DNA from: Minisyncoccota bacterium
Lineage (GTDB): Bacteria; Patescibacteriota; Minisyncoccia; Phycocordibacterales; UBA9973
DNA length: 46,352 nucleotides
Assembly (NCBI GenBank): GCA_030157745.1
Contig: JAOAUE010000027.1
Location: forward strand, 1,314-47,665
Reading direction: 5' to 3'
The first letter of the stretch is position 1; each line of letters begins with the position of its first letter. Shown one piece after another: positions 36,703 to 45,653 of the stretch. The notes beneath the pieces are model-generated. The model saw only the letters and a program-made list of their open reading frames with translations, was not told where the DNA came from and made no database searches. Made by a program: the position numbers and the translations under genes.

Positions 36703-38067
36703 CTATCTTCTAGAAACACCATATTGTTTCAAATAGTCAATATCAGACTGAACTGAGCGGGCTATAGACATAACGTTGTTGCCGTAGAAGCTATTTGGTG
36801 GCCTCTTACCATCACAAGATCGTCCTGAATAATACCTACAAGCCGCATTTCTTTCGGCAGATTCTCCACCAACGGCTCCTCGGCGCTTGAGGTAGACCGC
36901 AGAAGCCATAATAGCATCTTGGGCACGCCAAGGGTTGGCGATACTAACACCTAAATCACTTGCGACTTCTTCGGCTACTGACTCCCATGTTGAAGGTATA
37001 AACTGAGCAGGGCCCATAGCTCCTCCCCAACCTCCTCCGGCAATAGGACAAGATACTGGTGTTGTATCAGGGTTAAGACCTAGTGCCTCAGTTATCCTCT
37101 TGAACGGAGCTTGGTCACGAGTAGGGCTCATAACATTTTTCCAACTCTTACTTGGTGGATCTCCGGCTCTATTACAAGTACCAACATTTTTTCCGAGATT
37201 TGATTCTTGAGTAAGAATAGCCAAAATAAATGCAGTACGAACTCCTGTCTTTGCTGACGCCGCCTCCGCATATTCATAAGCCTGTGCGAAAGGAATAGCT
37301 TTTGTATTTCCACCAGCAAAACTAAAGAGTTTGTTTCGTATCTCTGTAACTCTCTTTTGTCTTTCCGCCAAGACAGCTTGGTATTCTTTTTCTTTGCTTT
37401 GGCTTATTTGTAGTAATGTCTTTTTTTCTTTTTCAGATTGCTCAACAACTTTTTTTTGATAATCCAAAGAACTCTTGGCATCAAGCTCATCCTCTTTTTT
37501 GGACTCGAGTTGTTCTTTTTGATCTTCTGTTAGAGATTTGATTTGTTTTATCTTGTTTACTGAAGCATACAAAGATTGCTTCACAGAAAGAAAGTCATCT
37601 AAATCTTGATAAAAATCAGAAACGGAGTCAGCGCTAAGCAAAACATAAGTAGCGCCTTTTTGATCTATCTCATTGGTCTTTTTTATAAGCTGAGCCATAG
37701 AACTTCGCTCTCGACCTATTTCAGACTCTAGATCATTTATGGCCTTGGATTTTTGGTTTATTTCTTGACCAAGTTTGTTGATGGCTATAGTTTTGGCACG
37801 GATTTTGAGTTTGGCGGTTTCTATCTGAGAAGTGAGGAGGGCAACGTCTTTTTTGAGGGTTCCAGTTTTTTGTTGTTGGCTTTTTAGGATGGCTTCTTTT
37901 TCTTTTATTTCTTGCTCTAAAACTTTGAGCTCGGCTTCGAGTTGGGCACGCTCTTCTGCTGAAGTAACCTGAGCCAAAGCCAAGCTTGGCAAGCTAGCCA
38001 AAGAAGTAATACTAGTAGCAAAACTAATAGCAACAATCAATATAAAAATAAAAGCCTTACGCATCAT
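36703..38067 (-). CDS. Secreted coiled-coil lytic transglycosylase
   Basis: A 454-residue protein: signal peptide (about residues 1-33), a long coiled coil (about 35-245) of the PcsB/EnvC type, and a C-terminal transglycosylase domain. The catalytic Glu288 is in ILAILTQESNLGKN, and GAMGPAQFIPSTW (about residues 351-363) is the second family motif. It would cleave peptidoglycan glycan strands, probably at division. PcsB-like coiled coils usually carry a CHAP domain and are controlled by FtsEX; here the partner domain is a transglycosylase instead. Confidence 0.88.
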   Translation of the reverse strand: MMRKAFIFILIVAISFATSITSLASLPSLALAQVTSAEERAQLEAELKVLEQEIKEKEAILKSQQQKTGTLKKDVALLTSQIETAKLKIRAKTIAINKLGQEINQKSKAINDLESEIGRERSSMAQLIKKTNEIDQKGATYVLLSADSVSDFYQDLDDFLSVKQSLYASVNKIKQIKSLTEDQKEQLESKKEDELDAKSSLDYQKKVVEQSEKEKKTLLQISQSKEKEYQAVLAERQKRVTEIRNKLFSFAGGNTKAIPFAQAYEYAEAASAKTGVRTAFILAILTQESNLGKNVGTCNRAGDPPSKSWKNVMSPTRDQAPFKRITEALGLNPDTTPVSCPIAGGGWGGAMGPAQFIPSTWESVAEEVASDLGVSIANPWRAQDAIMASAVYLKRRGAVGGESAERNAACRYYSGRSCDGKRPPNSFYGNNVMSIARSVQSDIDYLKQYGVSRR

Positions 38068-38133
38068 ATGTAAGACTTTTATTATAACAAAATATTACTG
38101 TTTTTACCCTTGACTAAAGAGTGTAGGTGTTGA

Positions 38134-38772
38134 TTAGCTTGCAGGTTCTTCTGCTCCCTCTTCTTCTTTCTTACCTTTCTTTTCTACTTCAATAGCGTCA
38201 AGATCCAACACTGGTGTTTCTTCTTTTTCTTCTACAAAGGCAGAAACAGAAGCCACAACATCTTCGCCATCAGTTACAAGAGTTACCCCCTTTGGAAGAG
38301 CTAAGTCTTTGGCATGAATAACGTCACTAAGACTTGCAAGAGGAGTTAGATCCACAGTGATAGAGTGTGGTAGGTCAGCAGGCAAAGCTCGCACTTCTAC
38401 TTCGTGCATAACCTTAACAACCATACCGATACCTCCTTTTTCAGCTTCAGCAAGACCTGTGAACTCAATAGGCACAGCAACTTCTGCCTCTTTGTTCATA
38501 TCGATAACTAGGAAATCAACGTGAGTTGGTTCTCCACGAACTGGATCTCTCTGAAGGTCGTGAATCAAAGCTGACACCTTCTCTCCTCCCATATCTAGTG
38601 TTATAGCAGTAGTCTCCCCTGCTTCTCTAAAGAGTTTTATAAACTCTACTTTTGGTACAGAAATAGCTGTTGATTCCTTGCCAAAGCCGTAAAATACAGC
38701 TGGAATTCGCCCCCCATCTCTTAATTCTTCTGGTTTTTCACCTTGTCTTTTTGTTGCTTGTAGTATTAACAT
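38134..38772 (-). CDS. rplY: Ribosomal protein bL25 (CTC/TL5 form)
   Basis: A 212-residue 5S rRNA-binding protein with both domains: the N-terminal L25 core (GRIPAVFYGFGKESTAISV, VSALIHDLQRDPVRGEPTHVDFLVID) and the C-terminal CTC beta domain (VPIEFTGLAEAEKGGIGMVVKVMHEVEVRALPADLPHSITVDL). It ends in an acidic-lysine tail. Length is normal for the CTC form. Confidence 0.95.
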   Translation of the reverse strand: MLILQATKRQGEKPEELRDGGRIPAVFYGFGKESTAISVPKVEFIKLFREAGETTAITLDMGGEKVSALIHDLQRDPVRGEPTHVDFLVIDMNKEAEVAVPIEFTGLAEAEKGGIGMVVKVMHEVEVRALPADLPHSITVDLTPLASLSDVIHAKDLALPKGVTLVTDGEDVVASVSAFVEEKEETPVLDLDAIEVEKKGKKEEEGAEEPAS

Positions 38773-38843
38773 AGGGCTTTATTATACGGCAAAAGCCTAA
38801 AAATGCAAATAAAGGCAATCAATAATATTTACATTAAAAAAAC

Positions 38844-38871
38844 TTGACTTCTGGTTTTATAATTGTATCAT
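38844..38871 (+). promoter_or_regulatory. Promoter of the thioesterase gene
   Basis: TTGACT (38844-38849), 16-base spacer, TATCAT (38866-38871); ATG at 38888. Confidence 0.6.
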
Positions 38872-38887
38872 TATAAAAAATAAAAAA

Positions 38888-39307
38888 ATGGACAATTTAA
38901 AAGAATATTGGAAAACAAGCTCTTGCTTCTATAAGAAAATGGGGTTAGACCCTTCAAAAGACATGAAGCCTCTGGGAGATAATGCACTTATTTTAAATAT
39001 TGCTTCTATAAGTAAAAAATTTGAAGCTTACGAAGGGATTATCCATGGTGGTTATGTATCAACCCTTTTAGATTCTGTTGGAGGTATAACTGCTCTTTTT
39101 TTTGCTGATAAAAAGTTTGGGAAAATAGCCTTAACAAGTTCAATGAAAGTAGAGTTTAAAAGACCTCTTAGTCCTCTTGTAGAATCAAAAGTGATTGGGT
39201 CAGTTTCTGCCCTTACAGAAAATGGGTGTTTAGGAGAAGCAAAAATATACCAAAAAGACAATGTTGTTGCACAAGCAATATTTTCTTTCAGGTTTAAAAA
39301 ACCTTAA
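38888..39307 (+). CDS. PaaI-type hotdog-fold thioesterase
   Basis: A 139-residue protein with the hotdog 4HBT pattern: YEGIIHGGYVSTLLDSVGGITALFF (about residues 49-73), where the HGG and the following Asp form the catalytic site, then SSMKVEFKRPLSP and IYQKDNVVAQAIFSF. It would hydrolyse an acyl-CoA or acyl-ACP; the substrate is unclear in a genome with so little lipid metabolism. It is a single-gene unit with its own promoter, and is more AT-rich than neighbours. Confidence 0.85.
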   Translation: MDNLKEYWKTSSCFYKKMGLDPSKDMKPLGDNALILNIASISKKFEAYEGIIHGGYVSTLLDSVGGITALFFADKKFGKIALTSSMKVEFKRPLSPLVESKVIGSVSALTENGCLGEAKIYQKDNVVAQAIFSFRFKKP

Positions 39308-39337
39308 AAACCGTGATTGAGTTCATGGTTTTTTATT

Positions 39338-40999
39338 TTATGACCTATGATCTTGCTCATGCTTCCTTATGAGGTGATCGGTTATGTATTTGAACGAACC
39401 TCCTACCTTTTTGCCGGGGTTAAATATATATTCTGGATCAAATATTTCTTTGGTTTTTTTGAAAAGCTCCAAAACTTTTTCGTTATATATATAAGACAGA
39501 TACGGAGTGCGGATAATACCATCGTTGTGCTCAGCGGTGATAGACCCTCCGTAACGTGCAACGAGGTCATAAACTTTTTGTGACAAGTCCAAAATAATAT
39601 CTGAAGAAAATGGATTATTGAGGTCCATAAGAGGGATAATATGAAAGTTGCCATTGCCGGCATGCCCAGCAATAGTGTAGTCAAGTTTGTAGTGAGAAAG
39701 TATCTCTTGAAGTTCCGGCAAAAACTTCGGCATATCATGTGGACTAACGATAATATCATCTATAAATGGTGCAGTGCGCTTGCCTTTTGCATGATTGCGA
39801 AGAAGGGCAAAGCTCTCGCGTCTTATTTTCCAATACTTTTCTATTTCTCCTTTTGAGCGAGCTATCTTTGTCTGGAAACCAAATGGCTTTACAGCTTCTA
39901 GTATATCTCCTGCTCTTTTTTCTAAATCCTCTTCATCGTTCCCTGTTACTTCAGCCATCAGTATCATCTTTGGTACCCCACCACGAAGCACCAAAAACAT
40001 ATCAGGGATGAATTGTAATCCTAACTTGATAGCACCCCAAAACCCAAGACGCTTGAAAAAATCCCAGATAAATCTTATCGCCAGCTTCATACTGTAGTCA
40101 TCAAAGGATTCAAAACTCTCTGGCTCATAGCGCATAACAGTATCAACGACTTCACCTAGCTTATCGAGTTTGGACATATAGATGACAACCATCTTTGAAT
40201 ACTTTGCAACAGGCACAAGTGAGAACTCTATCTCTGTAGTGATACCGAGAGTTCCCTGAGAACCAACGATAAGTTTGTTGAGGTCAAAAATTCCTTTTTC
40301 TCTATCCCAAACATTCCAAAGGTAATACCCAGCACTATTTTTACTAACTTTTGGTTTGGCTTGTTGAAGCAAATCATAGTTTTGCTCTACGAGATCAAAG
40401 ACTTGTTTATAAATCCGCCCTTCGAAGTCTTCACGAGCTATCTTGGCCAAAAGTTCAGTTTTGTTTAGCGGTTTTACTTCATAAGTTCTGCCGTCAGAGA
40501 AAACAATTCTTTGTCTTTTGACATATCTTTCGACTTTGCCGTATTTGATGGTTTTTTCTCCACCAGAGTTGTTCCCCACCATTCCTCCGACCGCACAGAG
40601 ATCCTTGGACGCTGTATAAGCCGGCATGATAGAGCCATGTGCGAGAGTTTGTTTTTCAAAGTCTCGATAATAAACTCCGGGTTGAACAATAGCTTTTTCT
40701 TCGTCAACAGAGATAATGTTGTTGAGATATTTTGTAGTATCTAAAATAATAGACTCGTTCAGTGGTCCTCCGGACATACAAGTACCAGCTGATCTTGGTG
40801 TTATCGAGACTTTTGTATCAAGCTTTTTTTGCTCTTTTGTAAAAGAAACCAAAGTCTCTACATCAGCTTCATCTTTTGGAAAAACTACCACTTCTGGCAC
40901 AACCTCAAAAAGCGATGCATCATGGCTGTATTTTTCTAGAGTTTTTTCATCCTGCTCTATGTCGCCCTTAAAGACTTTTTTGAGTATTTCTAAATTCAT
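39338..40999 (-). CDS. FAD-linked oxidoreductase (D-lactate dehydrogenase/GlcD-like)
   Basis: A 553-residue flavoprotein: PCMH-type FAD-binding domain (VSITPRSAGTCMSGGPLNESIILDTTKYLN, then CAVGGMVGNNSGGEKTIKYGKV) and the FAD-oxidase C-terminal domain with the VAGHAGNGNFHIIPLMDL and EHNDGIIRTPYLSY stretches that hold metal-binding His residues. Likely oxidises D-lactate or another 2-hydroxyacid. No Fe-S cluster domain is attached. It is 1 base downstream of fba's stop, so cotranscribed with aldolase. Confidence 0.88.
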   Translation of the reverse strand: MNLEILKKVFKGDIEQDEKTLEKYSHDASLFEVVPEVVVFPKDEADVETLVSFTKEQKKLDTKVSITPRSAGTCMSGGPLNESIILDTTKYLNNIISVDEEKAIVQPGVYYRDFEKQTLAHGSIMPAYTASKDLCAVGGMVGNNSGGEKTIKYGKVERYVKRQRIVFSDGRTYEVKPLNKTELLAKIAREDFEGRIYKQVFDLVEQNYDLLQQAKPKVSKNSAGYYLWNVWDREKGIFDLNKLIVGSQGTLGITTEIEFSLVPVAKYSKMVVIYMSKLDKLGEVVDTVMRYEPESFESFDDYSMKLAIRFIWDFFKRLGFWGAIKLGLQFIPDMFLVLRGGVPKMILMAEVTGNDEEDLEKRAGDILEAVKPFGFQTKIARSKGEIEKYWKIRRESFALLRNHAKGKRTAPFIDDIIVSPHDMPKFLPELQEILSHYKLDYTIAGHAGNGNFHIIPLMDLNNPFSSDIILDLSQKVYDLVARYGGSITAEHNDGIIRTPYLSYIYNEKVLELFKKTKEIFDPEYIFNPGKKVGGSFKYITDHLIRKHEQDHRS

Positions 41000-41000
41000 A

Positions 41001-41861
41001 TTATTTAATCCTACTAAAAACTTTTAACTTCTCTTCTACTACCTTTTGCATTGATAACTTGCCGGCTTCGCCGTATTTGTACGGAGCAACATCCTCTGGA
41101 TTTTCTGCCATATACTTTTTGACTCCTTCCGTATAAGCCTTGCGAAGTTCTGTATTTATATGAACAACACAGATACCAGAGCGTATCGCCTCTTCAAAAT
41201 CAGCATCGTTACCAGATCCGCCGTGAAGAACAAGAGGTGTGTCTGTTGCTTTCGCTATTTCTCTTATCCTATTTATATCGAGACTTGGATCAACACCGCC
41301 TTTCATCATGCCATGGATGTTTCCTACAGCTGGAGCAAGCATGTCAGCACCTGTTTCTTTCATTAGTTTTTGGGCGTCTTCTACTTTTGTGAGATTTTCA
41401 AGAGATACACCCTCAGGAACACCATCTAAAACTTTTGAAGATTGACCTATATATCCAAGCTCTACCTCTACAATCACATCGTGCAAACTTTTGTGAGCAT
41501 ACTCCACACACTCTCTTGATTTTTCTATGTTTTCTTCTAGACTAAGTTTTGCTCCGTCAAAAATAACGCTGTCATATCCAGCATCAATGCATTTTTTTAC
41601 GTTATCGACACTATAATGATGATCAGCATTTAAAAATATAGGGATCTTGAGATTGCTTCTGATACTTCTTACCATCGCCACAGCCTCATTTATACCTATA
41701 GCTCTCTCTTCACCTTCAGAGACACCGACAATAACAGGCACACCCACATTTTGTGCTCCGTGAGCTATAGCCCAAAGCCCTTCAATATTTGAAAAGTTAA
41801 AATGCCCTATGGCTTTTTTGTCTCTTTTGGCTTCAGCAATATAAGCTCTTAGGGTTTTCAT
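41001..41861 (-). CDS. fba: Class II fructose-bisphosphate aldolase
   Basis: A 286-residue zinc enzyme of glycolysis/gluconeogenesis. Zinc ligands and active-site features: FLNADHHYSVDNV (Asp and His, about residue 85), EVELGYIGQ (Glu), AVGNIHGM (His, about residue 182) and VLHGGSGN (His, about residue 210), ending with VVHINTELRKAY. The ATG at 41861 fits the family start MKTLRAYIAEAKRDKKAIGHFN; the longer ORF upstream crosses the divergent promoter and is not real. Confidence 0.94.
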   Translation of the reverse strand: MKTLRAYIAEAKRDKKAIGHFNFSNIEGLWAIAHGAQNVGVPVIVGVSEGEERAIGINEAVAMVRSIRSNLKIPIFLNADHHYSVDNVKKCIDAGYDSVIFDGAKLSLEENIEKSRECVEYAHKSLHDVIVEVELGYIGQSSKVLDGVPEGVSLENLTKVEDAQKLMKETGADMLAPAVGNIHGMMKGGVDPSLDINRIREIAKATDTPLVLHGGSGNDADFEEAIRSGICVVHINTELRKAYTEGVKKYMAENPEDVAPYKYGEAGKLSMQKVVEEKLKVFSRIK

Positions 41862-41867
41862 AAAACA

Positions 41868-41897
41868 ATTGTACCACAGTGATAAAATAGCTATAAT
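41868..41897. promoter_or_regulatory. Overlapping divergent promoters of fba and pfkB-type kinase
   Basis: + strand: TTGTAC (41869-41874), 17-base spacer, TATAAT (41892-41897), 6 bases before the kinase ATG. - strand: TACAAT at 41873-41868, 6 bases before the fba ATG at 41861. The kinase -35 and the fba -10 use the same bases, so only one polymerase can bind at a time. Confidence 0.6.
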
Positions 41898-41903
41898 ACC
41901 TTT

Positions 41904-42896
41904 ATGCAAAATGAACAAATAGAATTTTTGGCTATCGGGGATCTTGTAACTGATGCCTTTATAAAAATAAAAGATGCGAGGGTGACTTGTGATATAGACG
42001 AGCACAACTGCAAACTCTCGCTACGCTTTGGAGACAAAGTCCCATACGAATCAGTCGAAGAAGTGCGCGCTGTGGGCAATAGCGCCAACGCTGCTGTTTG
42101 CGCCTCTAGACTTGGAGTATCTTCTGCTCTTATGGCAAATGTTGGGAAAGATACTCACGGACAAAACTGTCTTGATGAACTTATAAAAAACAATGTCTTA
42201 ACAAAATACGTAGGAGTCCACGAAGGTATCCCTACCAACTATCACTATGTGCTTTGGTATGACGTAGATAGAACTATACTTGTAAAACACGCCCACTTTC
42301 CCACATCTTTCCCTTCTGACATGATGGCACCAAAAATGATTTACCTCTCTTCTTTAGGAGAAGGAACAGAAGACTACCACAGAGAAATCTCAAACTTTGT
42401 CTCTGCTCACCCAGAAACAAAGTTAGTCTTTCAGCCAGGAACATTCCAAATGAAAATGGGTGTTGAGGCACTAAAGGACATCTACCAAAACACATACGCT
42501 TTCTTTTGTAACGTAGAAGAAGCACAAAGAATACTAAAAGTAGAGACTGGAGAAATAAAGGTTTTGATAAAAGGCCTTCACGACCTAGGGCCAAAAAATG
42601 TATTTATAACTGATGGGGTCAAAGGAGCTTATGCTTCTGACGGCAAAGAGGCTTATTTCATGCCTATATACCCACATGATCCATATGAAAGAACTGGTGC
42701 CGGAGATGCATTTGCCTCTACTGTCTCTGTCGCACTCCTTATGGACAAGTCTTTAGAAGAAGCACTCTCTTGGGGACCTATAAACTCCATGAGTGTTGTA
42801 GGATACGTCGGCGCACAAAAAGGTCTTTTGACAAAAGATACGCTGGAGAAATATCTATCTGAAGCTCCAAGTGATTATAAGATTAAAAATATATAA
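41904..42896 (+). CDS. PfkB-family sugar kinase
   Basis: A 330-residue kinase of the ribokinase fold. N-terminal GDLVTDAFI; substrate section GNSANAAVCASRLGVSSALMANVGKDTHGQNCLDEL; C-terminal anion-hole motif TGAGDAFASTVSVALL with the catalytic Asp (about residue 275). The family phosphorylates fructose phosphate, ribose, nucleosides and others. Next to class II aldolase, a phosphofructokinase-type role is plausible, but the sequence alone does not prove it. Confidence 0.88.
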   Translation: MQNEQIEFLAIGDLVTDAFIKIKDARVTCDIDEHNCKLSLRFGDKVPYESVEEVRAVGNSANAAVCASRLGVSSALMANVGKDTHGQNCLDELIKNNVLTKYVGVHEGIPTNYHYVLWYDVDRTILVKHAHFPTSFPSDMMAPKMIYLSSLGEGTEDYHREISNFVSAHPETKLVFQPGTFQMKMGVEALKDIYQNTYAFFCNVEEAQRILKVETGEIKVLIKGLHDLGPKNVFITDGVKGAYASDGKEAYFMPIYPHDPYERTGAGDAFASTVSVALLMDKSLEEALSWGPINSMSVVGYVGAQKGLLTKDTLEKYLSEAPSDYKIKNI

Positions 42897-42900
42897 ATTT

Positions 42901-43329
42901 ATGGAAGACTTTGAAAAATTTAGTTCTGAAAATAGAGTAATAGCTGACACTGATCATGTGTTAGAAGTAAGCGCGAAAGAAGAAAAATTTTATCCTAGCG
43001 AAATAATAAAATCTTTTGATCAAAAGATAGCAAAATTACACGCAGAGCTCTTGCGTATAGAATCCTACATGGATGCCAAAAAAAATAAACCTGCTATTGA
43101 GGGGCAAATAGACAGTCTGACTATGTCTAGACCAGTTTCAGCTCTTAGTATTTCAGAGAAGTTATCTGAGGTACAAAAATATGATCTACTAATAAAATCT
43201 TTCGAAGAAAACGGGGTACCTTCAGAGATTTATAAGGAAGCAAAAGAAGATTTAGAATACTTAAAATCTAAAGTACTTCTACTTTCTCAAATAAAAAATG
43301 TTGCGGAAAATAATCCTAGTTTAAACTAA
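42901..43329 (+). CDS. Coiled-coil hypothetical protein, 142 residues
   Basis: Acidic, helical throughout, with coiled-coil segments at about residues 40-65 and 100-130. No signal, membrane helix or known family. The ATG at 42901 is 4 bases after the kinase stop, so cotranscribed; an earlier in-frame start overlaps the kinase. Its end overlaps the convergent transketolase gene by 4 bases. Confidence 0.6.
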   Translation: MEDFEKFSSENRVIADTDHVLEVSAKEEKFYPSEIIKSFDQKIAKLHAELLRIESYMDAKKNKPAIEGQIDSLTMSRPVSALSISEKLSEVQKYDLLIKSFEENGVPSEIYKEAKEDLEYLKSKVLLLSQIKNVAENNPSLN

Positions 43330-44321
43330 TTTTTTCTATCTAAGACTTTCAAAACGGCACTCATTATGTCATCACGACCCATGCCGTAATGCTCTATTAG
43401 CTCATTTGGTGTTCCTGATTGACCAAATAGATCCTGAACTCCAACGAACTCTATAGCTGTTGGATAATTTTTTGCCAAACACTCAGCTACTGCTCCACCC
43501 AAACCACCTGCGATTTGGTGCTCCTCTACCGTTACTATAGCTTTTGTTTCTTTAGCCACTTTTATGATCAACTCTTCATCCAGAGGCTTGATGGTGTGGA
43601 TATTTACCACGATAGCCTTGATATGTTTTCTTTCCAAATCTTTTGCTACACGCATAGCATTTGCTACCAACGCCCCTGTTGCAACTATAGCAACATGAGC
43701 AACACCTTCTGGGCGGAAAAGTATTTGACCCTTTCCTATTTCTAGAGGCGTATCTTCTGTAGTGATGGCAGGCGTCTTTTCTCGGGCCAGCCGTAGGTAT
43801 GCCAAGAGAGGGGCCTGCGCAAGCGCTATGGTCATTTTCTTTGCTTGGAGGGCATCACAAGGCGAAAGAACCACCATGCGGGGAATAACACGCATAAGAG
43901 CTATGTCTTCTATGGCTTGGTGAGTACCACCATCTGGGCCAACAGAAACACCTGCGTGGCTTCCGACAATAACAGCTTTTCTATCATTGTATGCAAGAGT
44001 TGTACGGATCTGCTCCCAGTTTCTTCCCGGAGAAAACATTGCATAAGAAGAGAAAAATGGATATTTACCCATCGCTGCTATACCACTTGCGACAGTTGCC
44101 AAGTTTTGCTCAGCTACTCCTATCTCTACAAATCTCTCTGGAAACTTGTTTTTGAACAAATGCATTTGAGTACTTTCAGTCAGATCGGCAGAAAGAGCGA
44201 CAATGTCTTTGTTGCTCTCACCTGCTTGTGCCAAACCTTCACCAAAGCCTTTGCGAATTGGTACTTGCTCTACATCATCAGAGAAGATTTTTGTATTTAG
44301 TTTTAAATCAGGATTTAACAT
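43326..44321 (-). CDS. Transketolase, C-terminal subunit
   Basis: A 331-residue protein corresponding to the pyrimidine-binding and C-terminal domains of transketolase. Landmarks: GFGEGLAQAGESNKDIVALSADL, FVEIGVAEQNLATVASGIAAMGKYPFFSSYAMF (catalytic Glu in VAEQN), SHAGVSVGPDGGTHQAIED and IVTVEEHQIAGGLGGAVAE. It works with the N-terminal subunit encoded 460 bases upstream on the same strand. The start at 44321 is preferred over 44351. Confidence 0.93.
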   Translation of the reverse strand: MLNPDLKLNTKIFSDDVEQVPIRKGFGEGLAQAGESNKDIVALSADLTESTQMHLFKNKFPERFVEIGVAEQNLATVASGIAAMGKYPFFSSYAMFSPGRNWEQIRTTLAYNDRKAVIVGSHAGVSVGPDGGTHQAIEDIALMRVIPRMVVLSPCDALQAKKMTIALAQAPLLAYLRLAREKTPAITTEDTPLEIGKGQILFRPEGVAHVAIVATGALVANAMRVAKDLERKHIKAIVVNIHTIKPLDEELIIKVAKETKAIVTVEEHQIAGGLGGAVAECLAKNYPTAIEFVGVQDLFGQSGTPNELIEHYGMGRDDIMSAVLKVLDRKN

Positions 44322-44325
44322 ATTT

Positions 44326-44772
44326 TTATTTTTCAGATAAACTCCAATCAAATTCCGAAAAGATTACTCCTAACTTATACTGTTCAATTCCATGTCGTGC
44401 CTTAGGTATTGTATTCTCTGGAAGATCGCCTAGTGAAAACCATTGTAAGTCATCACACTTATCCGGCTCAGTTATTGTTGGTTCTCCTTCCCATTTATCG
44501 GCTATCAAAAAAAATTCGATACGTTCATGCTTTTCACCATAACGGTGCATTACATGAACAACTCGTAAATCTTCTTTTTTAATGTTTACACCTATCTCTT
44601 CTTTTGCCTCACGAATCGCAGCAATTGTTACGGGCTCACCCCCGTCGATATGTCCAGCAGGCACTTCATAATCACCATCACGATAACCAGTATTCATACG
44701 ACGCATAAGCAAGATTTTTTTATCTTTTATAAGTAGAATATTTACAACACAAAGTAATTGAAATCTTTCCAT
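44326..44772 (-). CDS. Nudix hydrolase between transketolase halves
   Basis: A 148-residue Nudix protein with a perfect box: Gly40-x5-Glu46-x7-Arg54-Glu55-x2-Glu58-Glu59-x-Gly61 (GHIDGGEPVTIAAIREAKEE). The N-terminal strand carries LLMRRMNTGYRDGDYEVPAG. It likely cleaves a nucleotide-diphosphate compound such as an oxidised dNTP. It sits within the transketolase operon, 4 and 6 bases from the two subunit genes. Confidence 0.93.
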   Translation of the reverse strand: MERFQLLCVVNILLIKDKKILLMRRMNTGYRDGDYEVPAGHIDGGEPVTIAAIREAKEEIGVNIKKEDLRVVHVMHRYGEKHERIEFFLIADKWEGEPTITEPDKCDDLQWFSLGDLPENTIPKARHGIEQYKLGVIFSEFDWSLSEK

Positions 44773-44778
44773 ATAATT

Positions 44779-45651
44779 TTAATTATGTTCACTCTTAATT
44801 TTACCATTTAATGTTCTTAGCTCTTGAAGTGCCATATTTGCCTCTTCTTTGTTTGGCGCTTTACCATGCCACTCAAATTTGCGTTCAAATTCTCGCACAC
44901 CTTTTCCAGGAATAGTGCGCGCAATGATAACGGAAGGCTTTTCAAATACAGCTTTGGTTTTGTGAACAGCATCAATGATGGCTTCTATATTGTGTCCATC
45001 TATTTCTTGCACATGCCAGTTAAAGGCTTCCCACTTGGCATTGAGCGAATCTAGTGGCATGACATCCTCTGTATAACCGTCTATTTGGATATTGTTTCTA
45101 TCTACTATCGCTATGAGATTACGAAGCTTTTCTTTGCCAGCGAGCATTATTGCCTCCCAGTTATTACCTTCATTGAGCTCTCCGTCTCCTAGTAAACAAT
45201 AAAAGTATTTATCACTAGTGACACCATTATCTATCCTGTCAGCCAGCGCCATACCAACAGCCTGAGAAAGTCCGCATCCGAGCGGGCCTGAACTATTTTC
45301 TAAGTATGGCAAAAATTCTCTATGAGGATGTCCTTGAAGTCGACTACCAAACTTCCGTAATGTTTGAAGCTCTTCTGTAGGAAAGTATCCAACGTGAGCC
45401 ATAGTGGCATAAAGTACAGGATTGATATGGCCATTTGAAAGGATAACTCTGTCTCTCTCTTTCCAGTCGGGATTTTCTGGGTCATGACGAACTAGATCAA
45501 AGTATAGTGCAGTGAAAACATCAGCCATTCCGAGAGGTCCTGCAGTGTGACCTGATCCAGCAGACAAAAGCATAGAGATGATGCTTTCTCTTATTTCATT
45601 TGCTTTTATAGATAGCTCTCTTGTTGAATAAGTGCCAATTTTATTTTTCAT
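44779..45651 (-). CDS. Transketolase, N-terminal subunit
   Basis: A 290-residue protein with the thiamine-diphosphate-binding half: SAGSGHTAGPLGMADVFTALYF, RVILSNGHINPVLYATMAHVGYF, SGPLGCGLSQAVGMALADR, and the ThDP motif GDGELNEGNNWEAIMLAGKEKLRNLIAIVDRNN. Split transketolase is common in archaea and several bacterial groups. It connects pentose phosphates to glycolytic intermediates and lies directly next to ribulose-phosphate epimerase. Confidence 0.93.
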   Translation of the reverse strand: MKNKIGTYSTRELSIKANEIRESIISMLLSAGSGHTAGPLGMADVFTALYFDLVRHDPENPDWKERDRVILSNGHINPVLYATMAHVGYFPTEELQTLRKFGSRLQGHPHREFLPYLENSSGPLGCGLSQAVGMALADRIDNGVTSDKYFYCLLGDGELNEGNNWEAIMLAGKEKLRNLIAIVDRNNIQIDGYTEDVMPLDSLNAKWEAFNWHVQEIDGHNIEAIIDAVHKTKAVFEKPSVIIARTIPGKGVREFERKFEWHGKAPNKEEANMALQELRTLNGKIKSEHN

Positions 45652-45653
45652 TT

